NCBI GenBank assembly: GCA_008690995.1
Contig: VRMN01000023.1
Span: forward strand, 27,730-91,729
Reading direction: 5' to 3'
DNA: 64,000 nt
From: Porphyridium purpureum
Taxonomy: Eukaryota > Rhodophyta > Bangiophyceae > Porphyridiales > Porphyridiaceae
Numbering within the stretch: the first letter of the stretch is position 1; every line of letters begins with the position of its first letter. Below are positions 10,511 to 18,845 of the stretch, in pieces. The position numbers and the translations under genes are program-made. The notes below the pieces were generated by a model, which was given only the letters and a program-made list of their open reading frames with translations, made no database searches and was not told the DNA's origin.

Positions 10511-11244
10511 CATAACGCGCTAGTTCGTGTTTGTCAAAACCACTTTCAACACTTTATCAGAGCGCACGTCATTGTCAGGCTGTACCACTGAGCCACGTGC
10601 AGACAAGCAGTCGTGCCAGCATTTCCTAGACAGCGTTGATCATGATACAACGTACCAGCAAGACAAGATCACCAACCAGAACAATGCCGATCCGTGTGCA
10701 TGCGTGTCCACCAGGGCCTTAGTGCAATTGACACATCGGCGCGTGGCAGTGCCGTCGGGTGTAAACGAAGGGCCGCTTGCGGAGCTATGCAACTTTGAAA
10801 ATAAATGTAAAAACAATAAGGAAAAAGTTTGTGAAAACAAGAAGGGGTCTTATTCATTCGCGACACTGCCTGGAGTAGAGCAACTCGGCAGTGCGACATC
10901 TCTCTACGAGCTTTGGAGGAACCGGCTCACGTTCGGGCAGACCCCGCGCTTGGTGTAAACAAACGAAAGCAACAACACGTGTATTTCAACAGTTGCAATT
11001 CCAGGAAAGGAGAAAAACGAGAATCCAACCTTACGCGTACAGGCCCGACGTCTGGAACTTGTCCAGACATGAGTACCGTGCGGTCAGTTCAGACAATCGA
11101 GACGAGCAAGAGCATCAAACGACGTCCGCGATAGCTGCAAGGCGGTGTTTTGGAAGCTAGTGGCGACGTGTCAGGAAGAGTCACAAGGAGCGGTCGCAGC
11201 GAGTCACCAAGAAACTCGCGGATATGGTGGGCGCGGGTGCGAAT
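10511..11244. other. Intergenic spacer between duplication units A and B
   Basis: About 730 bp with no ORF that resembles a protein, no tRNA-like structure and no clear repeat. I see nothing assignable. Confidence 0.5.
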
Positions 11245-11930
11245 GTTGTGGATGAGGAAGCACTTTCACACTGCACGGGCACGGCGTAGATGATGAATGC
11301 CATAGTTGCTCGAGGAATGTGTCCCTGTGCGCGTGACATTTGCAAAGAGCTTGCGCACGATCCCAGCAATATCACGCCCGGCCAAGTATTAAATCACCAG
11401 TCAATTTTTGTGGACATGCCATACACAGTATCCCAGATCAGACCGTCCTGGGGAGCACACAACATCCGCGGACTCAGGCCCATCTGGCTGCACGCACATA
11501 AACTGGCGAGGCTTGGTGATTTTTGGCGGACATTCGCACTGAGCCACTGGTTCCAATCCTCGCTTTGCAACCGTCGCAGCAGCGCGTAAGCACGAGCTTT
11601 GTTTTACACCGCATCCGGATTAACTTCGCAGGTGGCTTGCAGAGCGCAGCCCGTGCAGCCACTGGCGCCGGAAACGCGCGACCGCGCTTGGATATTTCAG
11701 CCAGCAACAATAAACTGCTACATGGCAGGCCTTCCGCAGCAACACAATGACATTATTGCGACGCGCCAGAAAACATAGCCCGTCCCAGGCGCAGCAACCA
11801 TGTCGATGTTCGCAAGGTCTGTTCAGCCAGTGGCCCCCTCATGTGCGCACCCGACACACGCTCACGAGCGACCGGCGCGACACCGGGACACTACTCGTCC
11901 CTTTCAAATCCCAAAGACACCAGCGCTGAC

Positions 11931-14063
11931 CTACTTCCAGTCCTCCACCTCCGGCCCGCCCGGCCACGTCCCGAGCTCCGGGAAGCGCCGCACAATAACT
12001 CTCATATTTGCCCGCTTGCTGGGCTGCTTCCGAAACCACAACCACTCGTCCAAGTTCGACACAGCGTGAGACTCTAAAAGCAAAGCGCACGCACGCTCGG
12101 CGCGCTCCGAATCACCACCAAGCACGCCAAACAGGTATTCCTCGAATCCTTCGTACGATTTCCGCCCCGCCACCCACTTTTCAACTTTCTTCTTGTCCGG
12201 GAACGACAGCTGCACAAACTCCTGGAACTCCCTCATGTCGTGCAAGGCCTCACCGCTCACCTGGCGCTCCCTCACATTCCTCACCGAGGCCCCGTTAACC
12301 TCCAAGACCTCTTCCAGCACTCGAGCCAGCTGCTCACACGTCAGATCATCCAGCGCAGTTTCCGCAAACATCCTCTCCAAGTCGGTGTCCGGCTCTGGCA
12401 CCGGCTCTGGCACCGGCTTCGGCATCGGCATCGGCATCGGCATCGGCATCGGCATCGGCTTCGGCATCGGCTTCGGCATCGGCTCTGGCATCGGCTTCGG
12501 CTTCGGCATCGGTTCCGGTGCCGGCTTCGCGGCATTGATTTTGAAGTCCGCAATCAGTTCCATCTCGCCGCCTGCCGCCTCCTTCACATCCAGCCTCATT
12601 CCCTTCTGTGCCATTGCTACCAGACGCAGCGCAGTCTTGAACCGCTCCGTGTCCAGCGACGAAAACATCCCTTGGCTGGTTGCAAAGCCCCAGATCTCAT
12701 TCAGCACGCGGCTCCGCAGTCCAGACTTGGACAAAAACGCTACCGCTTCATGCACGTCCACCTCCCCGCTTCCGTCCGCGTCGGCCACCTTCCAGTACTC
12801 CTCGTGTCGCGCAGTCTCTGACAGCGTGCGCGCGACCCTGTCGAACGGGTTCCACCCGGGTACGTCGATCTTGGCGCGCAGTGACAGCGAACCTTGCTGC
12901 ACACGTGCGAGGCTCGCCTCCTCGCCGTTCTGCGCCAGCGCAACCCACCGCAGTGCGAGCACAAAGTCGTCATAGGTAAGCGCACGCTTGCCGCGAGCTG
13001 TTGCTATCGCATCCCACATCCGATGCAGCACCGACATCGGCAGCCGCGCCTTCGAGAAGAACGCCAGCGCCTCCTGAGCGTCCAACTCTTGGCTCCCATC
13101 CGAGTCGGCGACCTCCCAATAATCCTTGCAATATTTTTCCTCGTCAGCGTCACCTGACGTTCCTTCGGGGCCACACTTTAGGTCGCTTGTGTCCCACACC
13201 TTGACCGTTTTGTCAACACTGCCGGACGCGATGAATCGGCCATCAGGGGAAAAACGCACCGAACGTACCGAATTTGAGTGCCCCGTGATGGTTCGCACGC
13301 ACGCGCCCGTGTGTGCGTCCCATACCCTAACCGTCTCGTCGTCGCTGCCGGAAGCAATGAACCGGCCATCGGGCGAAAAGTGCACCGCGCTCACCGCCCC
13401 TGAGTGCCCCGTCAATGTGCGCACGCACGCGCCGGTGTTTGCGTCCCATACCTTTACCGTCTCGTCGTCGCTACCGGACGCGATGAACCGGCCGTCGGGC
13501 GAAAAGTGCACCACCTTAACCCAATCTGAGTGCCCGATCAATGAGCGCACGTACGCGCCGGTTTGCGCGTTCCAAATCTTGACCCTTTCGTCATCGCTGC
13601 CGGAAGCAATGAATCGACCATTGGGCGAAAAGCGAACCGCCTCCACACAATCTGAGTGCCCCGTCAACGTGTGCACGCACGCGCCCGTGTGTGCATCCCA
13701 CACCTTTACCGTCTCGTCATCGCTGCCGGACGCGATGAAACGGCCATCGGGCGAAAAATGAACCGCCTCCACAAAATCTGAGTGCCCCGTCAATGTGTGC
13801 ACGCACGCGCCGGTGTGCGTGTCCCACACCTTGACCGTTTTGTCATGGCTGCCGGACGCGATTAACCGGCTATCGGGCGAAAAGTGGACCGCGCACACCT
13901 TACGAGAGTGGCGGTCCATGGTGCGCACACAAGTGCGGGTGTGTGCGTCCCACACCTTGACCGTGTTATCCCAGCTGCCGGACGCGATGAGCCGGCCATC
14001 GGCCGAAAAGTCCACCGCGACCACCGCATCCGAGTGCCCCACCAAAGTCAACGGACGCGCCAT
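11931..14063 (-). CDS. WD40-EH-EH-SAM-like protein, copy B
   Basis: This is a 710-residue protein starting MARPLTLVGHS; the ATG at 14063 is preceded by AAAGGGGC, as in copy C. Seven WD40 repeats are very alike: four of them carry SGSDDE at the loop where the other copies vary. Two EH domains follow. The first EF loop has Gln in place of the Gly at loop position 6, and the second is canonical ([12 protein letters not shown]). The linker here is rich in Met-Pro and Lys-Pro rather than Pro-Glu-Val. The SAM-like segment and C-terminus ([16 protein letters not shown]...) match the other copies. No signal peptide or membrane segment is visible, so a cytosolic scaffold is likely. The function is unknown. 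Confidence 0.85.
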   Translation of the reverse strand: MARPLTLVGHSDAVVAVDFSADGRLIASGSWDNTVKVWDAHTRTCVRTMDRHSRKVCAVHFSPDSRLIASGSHDKTVKVWDTHTGACVHTLTGHSDFVEAVHFSPDGRFIASGSDDETVKVWDAHTGACVHTLTGHSDCVEAVRFSPNGRFIASGSDDERVKIWNAQTGAYVRSLIGHSDWVKVVHFSPDGRFIASGSDDETVKVWDANTGACVRTLTGHSGAVSAVHFSPDGRFIASGSDDETVRVWDAHTGACVRTITGHSNSVRSVRFSPDGRFIASGSVDKTVKVWDTSDLKCGPEGTSGDADEEKYCKDYWEVADSDGSQELDAQEALAFFSKARLPMSVLHRMWDAIATARGKRALTYDDFVLALRWVALAQNGEEASLARVQQGSLSLRAKIDVPGWNPFDRVARTLSETARHEEYWKVADADGSGEVDVHEAVAFLSKSGLRSRVLNEIWGFATSQGMFSSLDTERFKTALRLVAMAQKGMRLDVKEAAGGEMELIADFKINAAKPAPEPMPKPKPMPEPMPKPMPKPMPMPMPMPMPMPKPVPEPVPEPDTDLERMFAETALDDLTCEQLARVLEEVLEVNGASVRNVRERQVSGEALHDMREFQEFVQLSFPDKKKVEKWVAGRKSYEGFEEYLFGVLGGDSERAERACALLLESHAVSNLDEWLWFRKQPSKRANMRVIVRRFPELGTWPGGPEVEDWK
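12391..12526 (-). repeat. Coding hexanucleotide minisatellite, copy B (Pro-Met linker)
   Basis: GGCATC units dominate and encode Met-Pro on the minus strand, flanked by GGCTCT/GGCACC units (Pro-Glu, Pro-Val). The array sits at the same place as in copies A and C but with a different unit, so it has been rewritten since duplication. Confidence 0.9.
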
Positions 14064-14279
14064 GCCCCTTTCCGATCCACGCGCGCGTCGCCGCACCGAC
14101 ACGCTACCGCTTGCATGAACCACACACCCGTCCGTCCCTGCACAACTCTTCACCGCCGCCCCTTCCGCTTACTCGCGCGCGCTCTCTCCGTTGCGTGCGG
14201 CGAAACCAGACGTCACTCGCGATTCCCGACATCCAACTATCGCCGCATTACTCGTGCATGCTCGCATTTTCTATCGCGA

Positions 14280-14316
14280 CATTCCACCCGAAACGCCGCA
14301 TCTGGCGTCGAATTGA
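14280..14316 (-). promoter_or_regulatory. Conserved upstream block of WD40-EH gene, copy B
   Basis: CATTCCACCCGAAACGCC followed by GCATCTGGCGTCGAATTGA, 217 bp upstream of the ATG. It matches the blocks at 10273 and 21190. Confidence 0.45.
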
Positions 14317-14849
14317 CATATGAAACATCGAAACGGGGCCATGAAAATCGCGACTGGCGGTTTTCCTCACCCACGGCGCATTGCATCTGCGGCTCGCGCA
14401 GCACGCATGGAAAACAGCGCAGACTCAGAACGCGTCTGCGCGAGCCTGCATCGAGGCGCGGGTGTTTTCTGTGACCACCACTCGCGTCACCCTTGAACGC
14501 GTAGCGCCATAAGTGCACGCACAACGCGCGTATGCGTGTTGAGGTGCGTGTAAAAGTAGCGGGTCAGGTAACGGTTAAGGTGTAGTCGATAAACCGTCCA
14601 ACCGGTAACTGATAAGGTGTGTGTTTTAGAATCACGGTGGTGAATCATGATCAATGCCAGCGTGTCCCTGGGTAGGGCCAGCTGAAAAATTAAATGAGCT
14701 GAGTTTGGTCGCGTAACGTCCTGTCCACGGGCCAGTGCGCCGATATGGTACTCTGCACACCAACGTCCACAGATAGTTCCCGCTATCCCCACATGATCGG
14801 GCTCCCCTCTAGATACTACCAGAAAACACGAAAAGGTGTATTCCCAAGT

Positions 14850-15000
14850 CCGTTACGGATCAATAACATGAGCTGCCTCTCCGTTACCTGCGAATCTTCT
14901 GTTGTGAAAGATCCAAGAGCACGCTTCTCCACAACCCTTGTTATAACTGCGGTCATAATAAGAACTCCGTGCTAGGCTGCGCGGTACAAAAGCCAGCCGC
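14850..15000 (+). pseudogene. Degenerate gag zinc-knuckle fragment of a retroelement
   Basis: Codons 14939-14980 read CYNCGHNKNSVLGC, a CCHC zinc knuckle in which the His position is Asn. No long ORF surrounds it. I take it as the remains of a retrotransposon gag inserted in the B-C spacer. The call rests on one motif only. Confidence 0.3.
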
Positions 15001-15534
15001 CTCTCGGTGGACGTGTCGCAATGTAGAGTTCTCGTCAGAGTGGAACAGAGTAAGAAGGGGCTGGTAAAGCTTTCAGTTGACTCGTAACGGGAAACCGAAG
15101 CAATAAGCTGCGCGGGTCACGGGAGGTGCGCGCAGCTATCCGCTCTCAAAACTGCCAGTAGATACGCACCATGATAGTACAACGACACAACGCAAAAGCA
15201 CTGACAATCGCGATTCGGTGTCTTTTTAGGTTGGAAAGCGTATCGCGTGTATCGGCACGCTTCTCCTCCACCTCAAAACGTGGAGCTAATTGACCTGTCC
15301 GAGTGTTCTACCGACCCAATAATCGCTTAACCGTTTCCGTACAATGGTATCCCCTCTGGACCTCCCGGGTCCTAAACATAACTCACACTCGATTAAACTC
15401 AGGGCTGATGCGATCTCCCACAGTTTAAGCCCGTCGTTAGCGGCGGGCTTCAGGAGAAGATCACGAGAAGAACTAGAAAGAGAAGAATGGCCAGAATAAA
15501 GAAAGGAGAGGGAGGACGGGTGAGATAGAACACC
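15001..15534. other. Spacer sequence, probable retroelement debris
   Basis: No convincing ORF or RNA gene. It includes a short hairpin AAGCCCGTCG..CGGCGGGCTT at about 15427-15451. It lies between two gag-like fragments and is probably decayed transposon sequence. Confidence 0.35.
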
Positions 15535-15770
15535 GAGGAGACACTCGAGAGGCTGTCAGTGTCTGAAGTGCGAGACGCAGCAACAAACCTAGGCATTGAG
15601 CCGGTCCCTCGTCAGCGCGCAGGACTTCTGCGCGCACTGCGGGAGCACCGCCCGCTACAGATATTAAACGGCGAAACTGAGGATGCACAGGACGTAATTG
15701 AGGACCATGCGCTTTCTGGACAGAGCCCAGGAGATCAAGCGGCGCTGGACATTGGAGAAAGCACGCGTCA
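15535..15770 (+). pseudogene. Gag-like N-terminal fragment (SAP-like segment)
   Basis: The plus-strand frame reads LERLSVSEVRDAATNLGIEP, then RQRAGLLRAL. This resembles the SAP-like or helical N-terminus of some retrotransposon Gag proteins and continues with acidic sequence up to an LTR-like segment. It lacks any downstream domain. The assignment is tentative. Confidence 0.3.
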
Positions 15771-15772
15771 AT

Positions 15773-16078
15773 TGTTATCAGCTGTGTATCTGAGTGTTTT
15801 TTTACTGTCGGTCTCTTCTTCCTACCTCTTCTCTCTCCGAGCAAGACCTGACCGGCTAGTCCGGGCAGGCGCGTCGCCTTTTTATACCCTTACTTCCGCC
15901 AGGGACAGCAAGGGGCCAAGAGAAATGACAATGCAAATCATTGGCATTTCTGCGCGCGTCTGGAAGGTTCTGGAACCTCTAGAAGCTTTTAGAAACGATT
16001 AAACGGTCTACCGGTTAACGGTTTACCGGTTTCGGATTAACCGAACCGTTCTAGGTGACTGGGGTCGAACGGATAACA
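15773..16078 (-). repeat. LTR-like segment bounded by TGTTATC...GATAACA
   Basis: A 306-bp segment has perfect 7-bp terminal inverted repeats of the TG...CA type (TGTTATC at 15773, GATAACA at 16072). Read on the minus strand it has a good TATA box (GGGTATAAAAAGGCG, about 15879-15893) at the place expected in an LTR. Flanking pentamers (TCAAT / TTGAG) do not match, so it is not a clean solo insertion. A short terminal-repeat DNA element is the alternative. Confidence 0.4.
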
Positions 16079-16172
16079 TTGAGGAAATAAGAGCCGGCAA
16101 GTTGTTAGGTAGCTGCACGACGGTCCTTTGGCAGCAAGGAAGAAGAGGAGGAGGTGAGTACCGTCCGTGAAA

Positions 16173-16210
16173 AGTGCGTCTCAAACAATCAGCAAACTGC
16201 AAAGTTTGTT
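16173..16210. repeat. Left terminal inverted repeat of Tc1-like element
   Basis: It matches the reverse complement of 17480-17517 with only a few mismatches over about 36 bases. The shared core is TGCGTCTCA.ACAAT.AGCA. Confidence 0.75.
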
Positions 16211-16322
16211 CTTCTTCAGTGAATTATGAATTTTTATTATGAAGACCTGTTATGGCGAGGGAAACAGGATGCTCGATCAAATAGCTCAATGGACAAAGAG
16301 AGACTATATGGAGATCTAGGAA

Positions 16323-17336
16323 CTAAACGTTCTGGACGTTCGCGCCCTCCATGTTCACGCACCGGTGTAGACGTGCATTCCACCCCGTCACAAGGCTCCC
16401 GACCTCTGCGTTCGTGATCGACGCCCACACTTCCATGATTTCAGCCTCCAGCTCCGAGAGAGACTCATACTGCCTGTTTCCGGCGTACATTCGGCGCGAC
16501 ATAATGCTCCACACGTTCTCCACCGGATTCAGGTCTGGCGAGTACGCTGGCCAATCCATTACATGCCATCCTTCGCGCGCGAAGAAGGACTTTGTATTCC
16601 GCGCCACATGAGCAGGGGCATTGTCCTGCATGAATGTCCATCCTTCTGGATGGGTTTCACTGACGATGGTCGCCACTCGAGAGGACTCCAGCATGGCCAC
16701 ATAGTTTTCTGAAGTGATCCTTGCTGGGGTCTTCAGGAGCGCCATCTTCCCGGCGGAAGAAATTGCCATCCAAAACATCACACTTCCGCCGCCCGTATGA
16801 CGACGGACTCGATCCGGGAACTCTCCTGTCCGGACCCACTGACCAGAATACCCATCAGGGCCATCTAAATTGAACTTCTTTTCATCCGTAAAGATGACTT
16901 TTCTATGCTCTTCAATTTTGTTCAGATTTTGCATGGCAAATGCCACGCGACGCAGCCGATTCTCACGGGAAAGAGGCTGCCTCACGATGGCACGCCGAAA
17001 GGACAGATCATCAGCCATATTGCGCCTCACTGTCTCACGGCTTACCGGCTTGCTTTGGGACCTGCCGGTATTGACCTGCATTGTGAGAGCCTTTAGAGGG
17101 CTCCTAGGAGCCGCTCTAAGTTTATTCAAAACGCGCGTTTGAGCGGGTCCTGTGAATTTGCGGGCATTCTGATTGCCGACGTAGCCTGGGGTCGCGTCGG
17201 GCTGGTCCAGAAAGCGTTTTACGGCATTTCTGGACCGATCCGCGCGCGTGGCTATATCGGACAATTTCAGCCCCTCCGCGCGCCATCCCCAGATGGCACG
17301 CTTCTCCGCCTCGGTCAACGCACCCGCGCGCCCCAT
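16323..17336 (-). CDS. Tc1-like DD34E transposase, full length
   Basis: This is a 337-residue protein, the usual length for Tc1 enzymes; the first in-frame ATG is at 17336. A homeodomain-like helix-turn-helix (ALTEAEKRAIWGWRAEG...LSDIATRADRS) is followed by a second DNA-binding helix set. The catalytic core has Asp in FTDEKKFNLDGPDG, Asp in MQDNAPAH and Glu in SPDLNPVENVW, with 34 residues between the last two. All three metal ligands are present and no frameshift is seen. The enzyme would cut and paste its own element into TA sites. It shares the FTDEKKFNLDGPDG and DWPAYSPD blocks with the decayed copy at 6.1-7.0 kb. Confidence 0.9.
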   Translation of the reverse strand: MGRAGALTEAEKRAIWGWRAEGLKLSDIATRADRSRNAVKRFLDQPDATPGYVGNQNARKFTGPAQTRVLNKLRAAPRSPLKALTMQVNTGRSQSKPVSRETVRRNMADDLSFRRAIVRQPLSRENRLRRVAFAMQNLNKIEEHRKVIFTDEKKFNLDGPDGYSGQWVRTGEFPDRVRRHTGGGSVMFWMAISSAGKMALLKTPARITSENYVAMLESSRVATIVSETHPEGWTFMQDNAPAHVARNTKSFFAREGWHVMDWPAYSPDLNPVENVWSIMSRRMYAGNRQYESLSELEAEIMEVWASITNAEVGSLVTGWNARLHRCVNMEGANVQNV

Positions 17337-17479
17337 TTCCCGCCCGAAATCGCCCTCTTCTTGTCGACTGGCCGCCGCCGGGCGCGCCAAAACGCTTGTG
17401 TCCTATTTGTTTGAGCATCGTGTTTCCCCCTTCGAAACACGTCTTCATAGTAAACTTTCATAATTTACTATGAAAATGG

Positions 17480-17517
17480 ACAAATTTTGCAGCGTGCTAA
17501 TTGTCTGAGACGCATTT
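17480..17517. repeat. Right terminal inverted repeat of Tc1-like element
   Basis: The reverse complement pairs with 16173-16210. It ends CGCATTT before a TACT flank. Confidence 0.75.
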
Positions 17518-18179
17518 ACTGGCGAAGGACTGTGCTGCTAAGTACGCAGTGAGACAAGAGCAATGAATTTTGAGTGTGGCATGGTTTGGGCAAATGGGCG
17601 CACTTCAGGTTTTCGGAGATAGTCGTCATTGCTTGCGAGGCCGGTCATTGTGATAAGGTGCGATTCCTCAATACTTGAGGGGTTGTGATTGATGCGCTCG
17701 ACGCAGTTTTTGAGTCCAGGCGGGCTTTTGCGAGCCGAGGGGTGCCTATATGATCAACCATCTACCAACTTCTCCGAGTTTCTCAATCCACAATAAAAGG
17801 TAAGGCTGATTGAACAACGGAACTTTTCCTAGAGGTAATCTACGTGAAGTAGCCTACCGTGCAGTGCACGCGAGCTCAGGACCTCCCCGCGCAAGCGTCC
17901 AGGCTCAGCTCTTTCATCCGTCGAGAGAGAGGACACGACCGGATTTTACAGTACGCGGAGAGGAGTGGGAAGCCGTCTTCAACAACATCTGTTGACGGAG
18001 TTGTCATGGGCAGAAGTATTGCGAGAATTGTGATGGAGCCGAGTGCGAGTCGCACGATCGTATTCACGAGGATTCCGATGAGTGAAAACCTGTGCGCAAG
18101 CGTCAGATGGAGCGGTCACGGCGAGCGGCCAACGGATTCATGGGCATGGTGTGCGTAGGTAGGCATAGCGCAGTGAGAA
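17518..18179. other. Spacer between the Tc1-like element and duplication unit C
   Basis: About 660 bp with no recognisable gene. Similarity to the far 3' flank of units A and B starts near its right end. Confidence 0.5.
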
Positions 18180-18845
18180 AGCGTGTTCGTATCGCGGGCA
18201 CGGCGTACATGCTGAGTACCAAAGTTGCTCGAGGAATGTGTCCGTGCGCGTGGTATTTGCAAAGAGCTTGCGCACGACACCAAAAATGTCCCCAGCCATT
18301 TTTATGGAAATGCCATTTGAAGGGTTCGCATGAGACTGTCACGCGGAGCACACAACATGCGCAGACTCGCGCCCATCTGGCAGACAGCATTCGAACCAGC
18401 GGGTCTTGCTGATTTTCGGCGCACATTCGCGCTGAGCCACTGGTCTCAATCCTCGTTCTGTAATCGTTGCGTCAGCGCACAGGCAGGAGGATCCTTTCAT
18501 ACAGCACCGGGATGAACTTGGCGCGTGGCAAGCAGAGCGCAGCCCGTGCAGGCGTTGACGCCCGAAACGCGCAAATGTGCTTGGATACACCAGCCAGCGC
18601 CAATCAAGCGTTCCACAGCACGCTACACGGGCCCGGCCTCCAGGCGTTCCGCAGAAAGAAAACAACATTCTCGCTTCCAGCCGGAAAACATAGCCCGTCC
18701 CAGGCGCAGCAACCATGTCGATGTTCGCAAGGTCTGTTCAGTCAGTGGCACCCGCGCGTGCGCTCCACGTACACACTGACGAGCAACCGGCGCGACACCG
18801 GGACACTGTTCGTCCGCATCAAAACTCAAAGGCACCAGCATCGGC

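Larger units (their letters stand above)
11245..14525 (-). repeat. Segmental duplication unit B
   Basis: Second copy of the ~3.3 kb unit. The 3' flank (11260-11930) and 5' flank (14064-14525) match those of units A and C. Parts of the 3' flank and the last ~270 coding bases are almost identical to unit A, which suggests recent duplication or gene conversion. Confidence 0.8.
16173..17517 (-). mobile_element. Structurally intact Tc1-like transposon
   Basis: An ~1.35 kb element has imperfect terminal inverted repeats of about 38 bp: 16174-16210 (TGCGTCTCAAACAATCAGCA...) against the reverse complement of 17480-17517 (TGCGTCTCAGACAATTAGCA...). It encloses one full-length transposase. Just inside the right end is a 9-bp perfect hairpin, CATAGTAAA/TTTACTATG (17447-17473). 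A flanking TA target duplication is not clearly preserved. Confidence 0.8.
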
